DNA of 64,000 nucleotides from JAXGXJ01 sp963829545. Its GTDB lineage: Bacteria; Actinomycetota; Thermoleophilia; RBG-16-64-13. Below, in pieces: positions 39,284-48,473 of this stretch. Each line of letters begins with the position of its first letter. The stretch's first letter is position 1. Made by a program: the position numbers and the translations under genes. The stretch covers positions 127,595-191,594 of the forward strand of contig CAWHIX010000007.1 in assembly GCA_963829545.1 (NCBI GenBank), written 5' to 3'. A model generated the notes under the pieces. That model was given only the letters and a program-made list of their open reading frames with translations. It had not been told where the DNA came from and did not search any database.

Positions 39284-40315
39284 TTAGAGCTCCGGCTCGA
39301 ACTCTCCCCGGGGGCGGATGCTCGTCCGCCGAGGGTCTGTTTGGGGGCGGCGCTGAGCGCGTGTCTCCCAGGCCAGTCGGCGTTCCTCGGTGTCGCGCAC
39401 CTTCTCTGCCGCCCTGGCCTCCCGCACCGTCTTGCGGCTGCGCCTGAACACGTTCCGGTAGTAGTTGAAGTGCCAGCTCAGGTGGAAGAGCGAGATGAGC
39501 GTCATGGCCACGCCGGCCTCGACGTGCCAGAAGAGCAGGTCGAAGGGGATGGTGAAGGGCAGCTCGTAGTCGAGTTGGATGGTCAGGATCAGCCCGAAGA
39601 TGCCCGTGATGAGGAAGGTAGCCGCCAGCAGCACGTTCCAGACCTTGCGGTGGGTCGCCAGCCGGATGCGCTTGGTCTTGTGGAGCGCGAAGCTGACCGC
39701 GTAGACAAGGAAGAAGGCGATGGCGATGGGACTGACGTTGTAGTGGGTGAAGAGGAGGGGACTGCTCGACTCCTCCGTGGCCCCGACGAGCGTCGCATCG
39801 TCCGTCCCGACCGAGGAGCCGCTCGAGGGAGTTGTGGTCGATGTCGTGGCCGAAGAGTCGGCGGCGGCGAGGGCGATCGCGCCCGCGGCCAGGACCTCGT
39901 CGGCGTTCTCGTCCGCGAGAACCGCACCGGTCGAGGCCGACACGATGGAGCTGATGCCGAGGCAGGCGCCGCAGTTGGCACAGGGGCCCAGCGGGCAGTC
40001 ACCGGTGGGCGGTTCTCCGGAAGTAGTCGTCGCGACGGCTGTCGTGGTCGTCGTGGCCTGTTCTTCCTCCTTCACTACCTCCGTAGTGGTGGTCGTCGCC
40101 TCTACAGGCTCGGACTGGGAGAGATCGCAGATGCCGTCACCGTTGGTGTCGACGTAGCGGCGACAGGCCCCAGGGTAGGGGTCGTTGACGAGACCCAATG
40201 GGCAGTTGTCCCAGGCCAGGGCCGACGACGGCAGGGCAAAGGTGAACGTGAACGCCAGCAGCACCAGACAGGCGGCCAGGGCAAGGGTGCCGATCCTCGT
40301 CTTGCTCAGTCTCAT
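39284..40315 (-). CDS. Membrane protein with Cys-rich, EF-hand-like exported part and cytochrome-b-like helices
   Basis: About 343 residues from ATG 40315. Signal peptide (TLALAACLVLLAFTFTFALPSSALA), then CPLGLVNDPYPGACRRY followed by DTNGDGICD (calcium-loop-like), a Thr/Glu linker, and CPLGPCANCGACLG, a cysteine array that might hold a metal cluster. The second half has four membrane helices with histidines in suggestive places (THYNVSPIAIAFF, ATHRKVWN, FWHVEAGVAM, LFHLSWHFNYY), resembling diheme membrane cytochromes of the DUF4405 kind. A basic cytoplasmic tail follows. Perhaps an electron-transfer protein; I do not recognise a named gene. Confidence 0.65.
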   Translation of the reverse strand: MRLSKTRIGTLALAACLVLLAFTFTFALPSSALAWDNCPLGLVNDPYPGACRRYVDTNGDGICDLSQSEPVEATTTTTEVVKEEEQATTTTTAVATTTSGEPPTGDCPLGPCANCGACLGISSIVSASTGAVLADENADEVLAAGAIALAAADSSATTSTTTPSSGSSVGTDDATLVGATEESSSPLLFTHYNVSPIAIAFFLVYAVSFALHKTKRIRLATHRKVWNVLLAATFLITGIFGLILTIQLDYELPFTIPFDLLFWHVEAGVAMTLISLFHLSWHFNYYRNVFRRSRKTVREARAAEKVRDTEERRLAWETRAQRRPQTDPRRTSIRPRGEFEPEL

Positions 40316-40545
40316 GTCAGACAGCCTTTTCGTCAGGAAGGGTGCCGGAGAACAACCGTGGCCTCCACCAACCGTGGCAGCCAGCAGCACTGGCCTTGAT
40401 CAACCGTGACCTCGATCGTCCCGGAGCAGCGCGCCTCTGTTTGAACTCTGCTCGAACTGGGTCCACTCTACCCAGAGGGGTATAAGATACCCGTAAATGC
40501 GTTGACACTCACCCTACCTGGGGCTACAATCGGACCTCCCTATGT

Positions 40546-40618
40546 GGGCCGTTAGCTCAGTTGGTAGAGCACCGGACTTTTAATCCGAGGGTCGATGGTT
40601 CGAGTCCATCACGGCTCA
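40546..40618 (+). tRNA. tRNA-Lys (anticodon TTT)
   Basis: Cloverleaf of 73 bases: acceptor GGGCCGT with ACGGCTC, D arm GCTC...GAGC, anticodon loop CTTTTAA (anticodon 40579-40581), T arm with GGTTCGAGTCC. The discriminator is A and CCA is not encoded. One C-A mismatch lies at the bottom of the anticodon stem. It marks the end of the housekeeping part of the window. Confidence 0.95.
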
Positions 40619-40620
40619 TT

Positions 40621-40650
40621 AGAAAAGCCCCGTTTTGCGGGGCTTTTCTT
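40621..40650 (+). terminator. Rho-independent terminator after tRNA-Lys
   Basis: AGAAAAGCCCCG pairs with CGGGGCTTTTCT (12 bp) around TTTTG, with a T-rich descending arm. It starts three bases after the tRNA. Confidence 0.88.
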
Positions 40651-40726
40651 CGGGTTTTGGCTCAGTTCGCCGCTCGGGGCGGAGCCGGCCAGAATGAACA
40701 CCGCGAGTTCACGTGTGTGGTGTGTG

Positions 40727-40827
40727 GTCCCGGTACATAGTTGACACATTGGCTCCGGTAGCTATGTGACACTCTGGGACGCGGCTCCGGTACCTGGGCG
40801 ACACTGGCTCCGGTACCTGTGTGACAC
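40727..40827 (+). repeat. Four tandem copies of the IS end motif
   Basis: The 20-21-base unit (G/C)TCC-CGGTA-N5-GTGACAC occurs at 40727-40747, 40753-40772, 40785-40804 and 40808-40827, spaced 23-32 bases. The right end has two inverted copies, 42418-42438 and 42393-42412. These are probably transposase-binding sites; four on one side is asymmetric. Confidence 0.7.
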
Positions 40828-40899
40828 TTCCTCGTCTTTGTCTCCGGTCCCAATCCCCCGATAGCCGAAAGAAACGGCTGCTATCGGGGAGGTTAGACC

Positions 40900-42359
40900 A
40901 TGCTCGTCAGGCTGGGACTGGTGGAACAGCGACACAAGGCGGTCCTCGAGGTCTTGGGCGGTCAGACGGTGACCGACGTCGCTCTGCGCTATGGCGTCAC
41001 CCGCCAGACCGTGCACCGCTGGCTGACGAGCTATGCCCGCGCCGGACTCGGCGGTCTCGTCGACCATCCTTCCCGGCCCGATCACTGCCCCCACCAGATG
41101 CCGCCTCCCGTGGAAGCCCGCATCGTCGAACTCAGGCGCTCTCACCCCCTCTGGGGCCCGCGCACCATCCGGCACCAGCTCGTGCGCGAAGGGGTCGATC
41201 CCCCGCCCGGCCGCTCCTCCGTCTATCGCTGTCTCGTTCGTCATGGCCTTATCGATCCCCAGAAGAGGCGCCGACGCAGAGAAGACTATCGGCGCTGGGA
41301 AAGGAGCCGCTCTATGGAACTCTGGCAGATGGACATCATGGGTGGGGTCAAGCTGGAAAGCGGCCAGGAACTCAAGATCGTGACCGGGCTTGATGACCAC
41401 TCCCGCTATTGCGTCTCGGCTCTTCTTGTCTATCGGGCCACGGCTCGGCCGGTGTGCGAGGCTCTGGCCGCTGCCCTGCGCCGCTATGGCGTCCCCGAGC
41501 AGATCCTCACCGACAACGGCAAGGTGTTCACGGGCAGATTCGGACCAGGCAAGGGGGAGGTGCTCTTCGATCGGATATGCCGGGAGAACGGCATCCGTCA
41601 TCTGCTCACGGCTCCCTTCTCGCCCACGACCACCGGCAAGGTGGAGCGCTTCCAAAGACGGTGCGGCGCGAGTTCCTTTTGGGCCGCGCCTTTGCCTCCC
41701 TTGAGGAAGCACAAGACGAGCTCGATCGCTGGGTGGACTTCTATAACAGCGAACGACCCCACCAGGGCATCGGCATGGTCTCACCAGAGAGACGCTTCGC
41801 CCTAGCCCCAAGCGAGGTGGTCATGCCCGTCTTTGCGGAAGAAGGGGAGGGCGAAGAGGCACTCGAGCCGGCTGGCGGCGCTCCCCGACTCACGCGCCGA
41901 GTGAGCGACCATGGCCGCATCAGCCTGCTTGGCTTTGCCTATCACGTGGGCTCCTTCCTGGCCGGGGAGGTGGTGGAGATCGAGATCGGAGACGACGGGC
42001 TCCTCAGCGTCTTTCACCGCGGGGTCCTGGTGGCAACGCACGCTCGCCGGCACCTGCCCGAGAAAGAGCCGGCCTCCTGGCGCGCACCTCGAACGGCTCG
42101 GCCCCGGAAGCCCAAGCCGACCGGCGTCATCGTGGTCCGCAAGGTGGATCCGGCCGGTTCGGTCAGCTTCGCCGGCTCGGGCTACCGGGTGGGCAACGCC
42201 TATAAGCGCAAGGAGGTGGAGGTGCACCTGGCGGGGGACACCGTTCAGATCTTCTTCGAAGGCAAGCTCGTGCGCACGCATGCGGCCCGGCACGACCGAA
42301 CCAAGGAACACGGCGCCTTCGCTAATCCCGGGGGCCGGCCTCGGAAGAAAGCCTCCTAA
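40900..42359 (+). CDS. IS481-family transposase (one frameshift)
   Basis: N-terminal helix-turn-helix (VTDVALRYGVTRQTVHRWLTSYARAG), then an rve/DDE core: first Asp in ELWQMDIMGG, second in ILTDNGKVF, Glu in TGKVERFQ. The frame breaks at CAAAGACGG near 41657; one more A gives VERFQKTVRREFLLGR, the usual continuation. The C-terminal part holds two similar beta-rich repeats (GRISLLGFAYHVGSFLAGEVVEI and GSVSFAGSGYRVGNAYKRKEVEV), each followed by a H-rich strand, typical of the C-terminal barrels of this group. Probably non-functional as written, unless -1 slippage on the A run restores it. Confidence 0.85.
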
Positions 42360-42624
42360 GTGCGAAGGAGGTCACTCCTAGTCCCGGGGGGACTGTAACA
42401 AAGGAACAGGAGCCAGGGTGTAACACGGGTACTGGGACTTGACAACACCACGAGTCCACGCGACCTCCACGGAGGCCGACTGGCGGCCGAAGACAGGCGC
42501 CTTGTTGGAGTCGCATACTCCAGTCCCTGCAAATTGTCGCAGAATCTTCCTTTCAACACTTCTGTGTTCATGGCTGCCCTTCCAGCTGTAGCCTCACACA
42601 CTGCAAATCGTTCTCGCGCACCAA

Positions 42625-44637
42625 TCAGAGGATCCCCATCGACACCCTATAGGCAGATTCAGTTGCGTTGACGACCTTCCCCACGCACCTGCAATCGCCG
42701 ATCTCAAAGACCGGAACACCCGGAATCGCTTCTTCTAGTGATGCGACTGTTTCAGAACGCGGTTTCATGCCAACGCTGTAGCAAACGCTGTCCGCTTCGA
42801 TCATCTCTTCATTTCCATTGCTGTCGATGACCTTCAAGGCGTTGCTGAGTATTTCGGTGCATCTATGTCCTGGAACCAGTCGAACGTTGTGTCTTTCCAT
42901 CTCGTCAAAAAGTGCCGCGCGAGGCATGCCGAATGATTCCGGAGCGATTCTCTCCAGCATCTCGATGATCGTCACCTCGTGACCGGTGGCGGCAAGGTGA
43001 AGGCCCGTTTCGCAGCCCACCAGACCACCGCCGATGATGACGACCCTTTTGCCCACCTTATCTAGATTGTTGTAGAGGTCCAACGCATCCACGGCGTGTT
43101 CCACGCCAGGGATGAGGGGCAACCGTGGCAACGAACCGACGGCGAGAATGACGGCATCGGGCTGGAAGTCCTTCAGGAATCGAGGGGTGACCTCCGTATT
43201 CAGCAGGACCACAATCCTCTTCGTTTCGACCTCGCGGATGAGGACATCCTTGAAGAGGCGCAGGTCGCCCTTGTGCACGTCGTGATCGGTGAACTTCAAG
43301 ATACCGCCCAAGACACCGGACTTCTCGGCAATGGTGACCGCATGCCCCCGTTCGCTCGCGGTGATGGCCGCCTGCATCCCGGCCACGCCACCGCCCACGA
43401 CCAACACCCTACGACAACCGGTCGGAACGGCAAAGTCCTCAGGGTTGATATGGAGATTCGAGATCGGATTGATGGCGCATTGACCGACCACAGAGAGCAT
43501 CTTGGGCAACACGAAGGACACAAATTCCTCGAGCGGCAACTCTGTCTCGTGCTCCCGGTAAGCGCCCGGGTAGCAATGGAAGCAGCGGACGCAGGGTCTG
43601 ATAAGGTCTGCGCGGCCGGCCGCCGCTTTGTTCGGGAACTCCGGATCGGCGAACGCCTGGCGGCCGAGGACCACCAGGTCCGCCTTGCCGGAGGCGATGA
43701 CCTCCTCAGCCATCTCGGGACTGTTGATGCCCCCGATCACGGCGACCTTCGATTGCCCTACAGCTTTCTTGATCCTTTCGGCGAAGGGAAGGTTGTAGCC
43801 ATGGGCATCGTACATACTTGTGAAGGTATGAGTCCGATAGCCCAGCCACTTGAGGCCGTTGGAGACGTGGATGATGTCCACCTTGCCGTCGATGATCTTG
43901 CAGAACTCCACGCAGTCATCGATGGTCATGCCCCCGGGCAGCCCATCCTCAGCGCTGAAACGAAGTTCCAGGATCCTGTCGTCGCCGATGGCGTCCCGCA
44001 GAGCCTTCAGCACCTTCAGCGGGAAACGGGCTCTGTTCTCCATGCTCCCGCCGTATTCATCGGTCCTTGTGTTGAAATGCGGCGAAATGAATTCCTGGAA
44101 GAGAAAACCGTGCCCACCATGGAGGAGAATGCCGTCAAAGCCCGCTGCCATCATGAAGCGGGCCGCCCGAGCGATGTCGTTCGTGATCTTGTCCATGATC
44201 GCCTCATCCATGGCGAGTACTTGGACTCCGTCTTCCCTTACGAATGCAACGGGACCGTAGGGGTGATAGGGCGGTTTCACCTCGGCAAAGGCGACGTCGT
44301 GACCGAACTCCACCATGGCGATGGCGCCGTGCTTCTTGATCCGGTCGGCGTACTCCCTGTAACCTTCGAAGTAGCGGCCCTCATGCTTCGAGTAGTCGAC
44401 GGGAGCATTCAAGATGCAATCGCCCTCTTCCGTGTTGACGGCCACTTCACCCGTGGTCACAGAGGCTGCGCCGCCCTCCGCCCTGCGCTCCACCATGCGG
44501 AACAAGCCTTCTTCGAACCCCTCGAGGAAAGCCGCAGCCGCAAACACCGTCGGGCCGGTGGTGATGCGGTTCCGGTAGGTGTGATTGCGGATCGTGAGCG
44601 GGCTAAATAGATTCGGGTATTCATTCATTTTGAACAC
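42625..44637 (-). CDS. Old-yellow-enzyme-type FMN/FeS/FAD oxidoreductase
   Basis: A 670-residue enzyme of the 2,4-dienoyl-CoA reductase / trimethylamine dehydrogenase family. TIM barrel (residues about 1-345) with FMN and substrate motifs (LLHGGHGFLFQEFISPHFN, RADLIRPCVRC). The [4Fe-4S] site follows in IRPCVRCFHCYPGAY with CAINPIS. FAD/NAD(P) domains have VLVVGGGVAGMQAAITASERG and VVIIGGGLVGCETGLHLA. These enzymes reduce enoate or dienoyl compounds or demethylate amines. ATG 44637, or 44628 two codons further. The gene is intact and less GC-rich than the housekeeping genes. Confidence 0.88.
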   Translation of the reverse strand: MFKMNEYPNLFSPLTIRNHTYRNRITTGPTVFAAAAFLEGFEEGLFRMVERRAEGGAASVTTGEVAVNTEEGDCILNAPVDYSKHEGRYFEGYREYADRIKKHGAIAMVEFGHDVAFAEVKPPYHPYGPVAFVREDGVQVLAMDEAIMDKITNDIARAARFMMAAGFDGILLHGGHGFLFQEFISPHFNTRTDEYGGSMENRARFPLKVLKALRDAIGDDRILELRFSAEDGLPGGMTIDDCVEFCKIIDGKVDIIHVSNGLKWLGYRTHTFTSMYDAHGYNLPFAERIKKAVGQSKVAVIGGINSPEMAEEVIASGKADLVVLGRQAFADPEFPNKAAAGRADLIRPCVRCFHCYPGAYREHETELPLEEFVSFVLPKMLSVVGQCAINPISNLHINPEDFAVPTGCRRVLVVGGGVAGMQAAITASERGHAVTIAEKSGVLGGILKFTDHDVHKGDLRLFKDVLIREVETKRIVVLLNTEVTPRFLKDFQPDAVILAVGSLPRLPLIPGVEHAVDALDLYNNLDKVGKRVVIIGGGLVGCETGLHLAATGHEVTIIEMLERIAPESFGMPRAALFDEMERHNVRLVPGHRCTEILSNALKVIDSNGNEEMIEADSVCYSVGMKPRSETVASLEEAIPGVPVFEIGDCRCVGKVVNATESAYRVSMGIL

Positions 44638-44702
44638 TCACATGCAGCCAGGCCGCCAAGCCTTGCCGCCACGACGATGACGTCCGCGGACTCTTGCCTC
44701 AT
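44625..44702 (-). pseudogene. Remnant of an FAD-dependent enzyme N-terminus
   Basis: From ATG 44702 the frame reads MRQESADVIVVAARLGGLAACECSK and stops. It is a recognisable but damaged dinucleotide-binding motif (DVIVVGxGxGGLAA, first glycines lost), cut after about 25 residues and overlapping the start of the downstream reductase. It suggests a deletion fused two formerly separate genes. Confidence 0.4.
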
Positions 44703-44868
44703 GGTTCCCCCTACCGCTCGCCTGGCGAGGAATTGATGTGTTCTATAGTGGACTTTGCCGTCCTGTCTTTCCACCGTTAACGAACAAAACAAATTGACAG
44801 CCACCATGCCGTGGATGACGACTTTCCCTCAGCAAGTCTATAAATCGGACGATGATCCTTGACCGATA

Positions 44869-45084
44869 CTACTCCGCTGGCGTTATCACCGGCACTAGCA
44901 GGTGCGAGGGGTATTCGGCGTTGTGAAAGATCTTATGGAGCACCGTCTTGCTGGAGCAGACGTGGTTCGGCATGTACTCGGCGTAAGTCTCGCCGGCGAC
45001 GCCCTCGGCCAGGTCGAGGCTGGTGATCTCCAGGCAGATGCGGTGACCACGCTCGAACAGGTTGGCCGTCGAAAGGATCTCCAC
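44869..45084 (-). pseudogene. C-terminal remnant of a CocE/NonD-type hydrolase
   Basis: The 71 residues include GHRICLEITSLDLAEGVAGETYAEYMPNHVCSSKTVLHKIFHNAEYPSHLLVPVI. They match the jelly-roll C-terminal domain of CocE/NonD (peptidase S15-like) hydrolases as I know it, including the final H-x-Y-PSHL-PVI. The alpha/beta-hydrolase part with the catalytic serine is absent, and the cyclic-nucleotide-binding gene starts ten bases upstream, so the gene is truncated. Confidence 0.6.
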
Positions 45085-45094
45085 CTGTTACGGG

Positions 45095-45532
45095 TCACGT
45101 CTCCAGTTCCAATGGGAAATCACAGGTGCTGGGGATGTAGTCGCAAAGAGCGATCGCGATTTCCTTCCATAGATCAGGCACCCTGTCGAGCAGACCCTCG
45201 AAGTGCCTCGGCCCTACCACAAGGAGCTTCACGGCAGTCTCGGCCGTAACGGTAGCTGGGCTTGGCCTCTGCGCGATGAGGCCTATTTCTCCAAAGAAAT
45301 CGTTCTGGGAGAGTCGGCCGAGCAGTCTCCCGCATTGTTCAGCCTTCGCCTGACCTTCCAGGATCATGAGGAATTCGAAGCTTCGCGTATCTTCTTTGAC
45401 CAAGACCTTGCCCGCCGGCACTTCAACCACATCCGCTATTCGGACGACCTCTACCAGGTTCTTCTTGCTCAACCTGCTGAATAGGGGTACCTTCCTCAGC
45501 ACATCTTCCTTGGTAAAGCTCTTCTCTGCCAT
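45095..45532 (-). CDS. Cyclic-nucleotide-binding (Crp-like sensor) domain protein
   Basis: A 145-residue single-domain protein from ATG 45532 with GGAGAAG upstream. The cNMP-binding barrel is clear: FSRLSKKNLVEVVRIADVVEVPAGKVLVKEDTRSFEFLMILEGQAKAE, then the phosphate-binding cassette FFGEIGLIAQRPSPATVTAET. There is no DNA-binding helix-turn-helix, so it is a stand-alone sensor or a partner subunit. It probably responds to cAMP-like ligands or has lost binding. Confidence 0.8.
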   Translation of the reverse strand: MAEKSFTKEDVLRKVPLFSRLSKKNLVEVVRIADVVEVPAGKVLVKEDTRSFEFLMILEGQAKAEQCGRLLGRLSQNDFFGEIGLIAQRPSPATVTAETAVKLLVVGPRHFEGLLDRVPDLWKEIAIALCDYIPSTCDFPLELET

Positions 45533-45833
45533 TCTTCTCCCCCCGTGTTCTCGAAGGATTCTCCTCATTTGAATTGTAGTCGGCCCGGAGGCTTGGGGCG
45601 AGAGCCCGCTCATTGGCACGTACTGCCGAGCGGCAGACGGGCCACTCCAGCTTCCGGTGGGCGACCTCGCCGTCGCGGCAGGTGGGGTCTGGCCGGGCCA
45701 GCTACCGCAGGCGGAACTGGAAGGGTATTCTACTTGGAGCAGGTCTCGGATGAAGAAGGGGGCTCAGACGACTGAGTCCCCACCGAAGCCGGGGCGGTTC
45801 GTGGCTGATCGTTGTGATCGATGAGGTGATGAT

Positions 45834-48468
45834 GTGTCTGACAAGAGGAAGCTCGTAAGAAAGTCTCAGTTGACCACCGGCGGGCCGTGCTGGGTCTACG
45901 TGGACGAGGAGGAGAACAAGATCGTGCGGGTGACGCCGATCGACCTGACGGACGAGGACGCGCCCTCATACAAGATCGAGGCGCATGGGCGGACGTTCTC
46001 GCCGCCGCGCAAGTCGACCATGACGCCCATCACGGCCGCTTCCAAGTCGTACGTCCACTCCGACAAGAGGCTGCTCTACCCGCTGAAGCGCATCGGCTTC
46101 GACCCGAAGGGGGAGCGCAACGAGGAGCTCAGGGGCGAGCCGCAGCCCGGTGGAGATCCCAGGTACCCAGGGTACGAGCGCATCTCCTGGGACGAGGCGC
46201 TCGACATGGTGGCGGACGAGATCACGTACTGCAAGCGAGAACTCGGTCCGGGCTCGGTCGTCATCGAGTGCTCGTCGCATCATACGTGGGCACTCGTGAA
46301 CTATCGGCATTCCTTGTTGCCCCGCTTCATGAACACCATCGGGGCGTCCATGGTCGACCACAACCCGGACAGCTGGGATGGTTGGCATTGGGGCGCGATC
46401 CACACGTGGGGACACAGCGCCCGACTCGGCATCGCCGAACAGACCGACGGGTTCGTCGACTGCATCCAGAACTGCGAGATGATCGTGTGGTGGTCGAGCG
46501 ACCCGGAGACCACCGGCGGCATCTACGGCGCATTCGAGAGCACGGTGCGGCGGCAGTGGCTGCAGGAACTGGGCGATCAAGTTCATCTTCATCGACCCGC
46601 ACTACAACCACACGAACGCACTCTGCGGCGGCAAGTGGTTCAGCCCGCAACTGGGCACCGACGCGGCGCTGGCGGCTGCCATCGCCTATGTGTGGATCAC
46701 CGAAGGTACGTACGACAAGGAATATGTAGACACGCATACGCACGGCTTCGAGGAGTGGACCAAGTACATCCTCGGCGAGACCGACGGCGTACCGAAGACT
46801 CCCGAGTGGGCGGCCGCGGAGTGCAAGCTGAAGGCGCACGATATCCGTGCGCTTGCCCGCGAGTGGGCGAAGCACCGCACCATGCTGGCGGCCGGCGGCA
46901 AAGGCGGTTGGGGCGGCTGCTGCCGGAGCCCCATCGGCATGGACTGGTCGCGCATGATGGTCGCTCTCATCGCCATGCAGGGTCTGGGCAAACCTGGTGT
47001 CAATCTCTATACGACCACCGAGGGCGCGCCGGTGGACAGCGATTTCTATTTCCCCGGCTACGCGGACGGCGGTATCGGCGGAGACCCCGAGAACTCGGCT
47101 GCGGCTTTCGCCTTGGCGCCCAGGTTGTTCGCGCACGGCACGGGCAATCATCCGACGGGGACCAACATCGTGACGGCGGCCGGCGCGCATCTGGACCGTC
47201 TGCTCCTGCCCGAGTCCATCTTGGACGGCTACGCGGAGTGGAGCGGGCGCGGCTTCGTAGGCGCCAGCATCGAGCAGCAGTTCCATCGCTATCACTACCC
47301 TGCCGATGGCTATGCGAAGATGCATCTCTTCTACAAGTACGGCGGTTCGCAGATCGGGACCATGGGCGCGACCAACCGCTACGTGAAGATGTACCGCACC
47401 AAGAACCTGCCCATGGTCGTCTCGCAGTCCATCTGGTTCGAGGGTGAGACGAAGTTCGCCGACGTCATCCTCCCGGCCTGCACAAACTTCGAGCGTTGGG
47501 ACGTCAGCGAGTGGGCGAGCAACTCCGGTTACAACCCCGACAGCCACAACCAGGCGAACCACAGGTTCATCGTGCTCCAGGAGCAGTGCATCAAGCCGCT
47601 CGGCGAGTCCATGAGCGACTATCACATCTTCTGGGAGGTATGTAAGCGGCTCGGCCTCGGCGACGTGTTCTCCGACGGCAAAGACACGCTCGACTGGTGC
47701 GAAGCGATCTACAACGTCTCCGATATGCCGGCCATGATGAGCTGGGACGAGTTCAAGGAGAAGAAGTACTTCATCGTCCCCGTGGATAACAAAGCGCCCG
47801 ACGCGCCGCCGTACCGCTGGTTCTACGAGGATCGCGAGCAGGATACGCGCGGTTGGATCTCGCACATCAAGCCCAGCGACACGATCGGGCGCAAGGGTCT
47901 GCAGACGCAGTCCGGCAAGATCGAGTTCGTCTCGAACAGCCTGAAACGTTTCGGGCACCACGACACGGACGACACGGAGCGGCCTCTCATGCCCATGTAT
48001 CTGGAATCGTGGGAAGGGCACCATACGGAGAGGTTCAAGGACTATCCCCTCGCCGTGGTCTCGCCGCATCCCCGGTTCTCGTTCCACACCATGGGCGACG
48101 CGAAGGATTCGTTCCTCAACGACGTCAAGGACCATCGCGTAGAGATGGACGGGCACTACTACTGGATCTTCCGCATGAACGCGGCCGACGCGGAAGAGCG
48201 TGGGATCAAGGATGGCGACCTCATCCGTGCATACAACGAGCGCGGCTCGGTCATCTTCTGCTGCCGTATCACCAAGCGGGTACCGAAGGGCACCTGCCAC
48301 TGCTATGAGAGTTGCGCCGAGTACGATCCTCTGGGCACGCCCGGCGAATCGGACGACCGCGCCGGTTGTATCAACCTCCTGACGCCGTCGCGCCTTCTGT
48401 CGAAGTACGCCACCGGCATGACGACGGAGCATTGCCTGGTGCAGGTCGAGAAGTGGAACGGAAGGTAA
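45834..48468 (+). CDS. Molybdopterin oxidoreductase, pyrogallol-phloroglucinol transhydroxylase-like large subunit (one frameshift)
   Basis: About 878 codons. The sequence follows Pelobacter acidigallici transhydroxylase alpha (875 aa), as I remember it, nearly end to end: TGGPCWVYV, SSHHTWALVNYRHS, DHNPDSWDGWHWG, WWSSDPETTGGIYGAFES, SQSIWFEGE, HTMGDAKDSFLND and GGxxNILTP-like CINLLTPSRL. Active-site counterparts align with a constant offset of five: His149, Asp179, Ser180 (Mo ligand) and Trp181, for H144, D174, S175 and W176. There is no N-terminal FeS motif, as in that enzyme. One extra G near 46576 splits it. It binds bis-MGD molybdenum in the cytoplasm. The substrate is probably a polyhydroxylated aromatic but could differ. 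Confidence 0.85.
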
Positions 48469-48473
48469 GGGCG

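Larger units (their letters stand above)
40721..42444 (+). mobile_element. IS481-like insertion sequence
   Basis: About 1.72 kb. The ends read TGT-N3-GTCCC on the left and the complement of TGT-N3-GTCCC on the right. They continue as imperfect two-unit inverted repeats of about 47 bases (GTCCCGGTAC...TTGACAC then CTCCGGTAG...GTGACAC; right end GTCCCAGTAC...GTTACAC then CTCCTGTTC...GTTACAG). It contains one transposase with a frame break. No clear target duplication is seen, so the outer boundaries are approximate. It lies about 100 bases after tRNA-Lys. Confidence 0.75.

Noticed and set aside
41640..41670. Programmed -1 frameshifting in the transposase
   Set aside because: The site has only three A in CAAAGA and no good slippery heptamer or strong following hairpin; a one-base loss in an A run explains it more simply. 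Not fully excluded.
43096..44610. A 504-codon plus-strand frame opposite the old-yellow-enzyme gene
   Set aside because: No motif; the minus-strand protein is complete and conserved.
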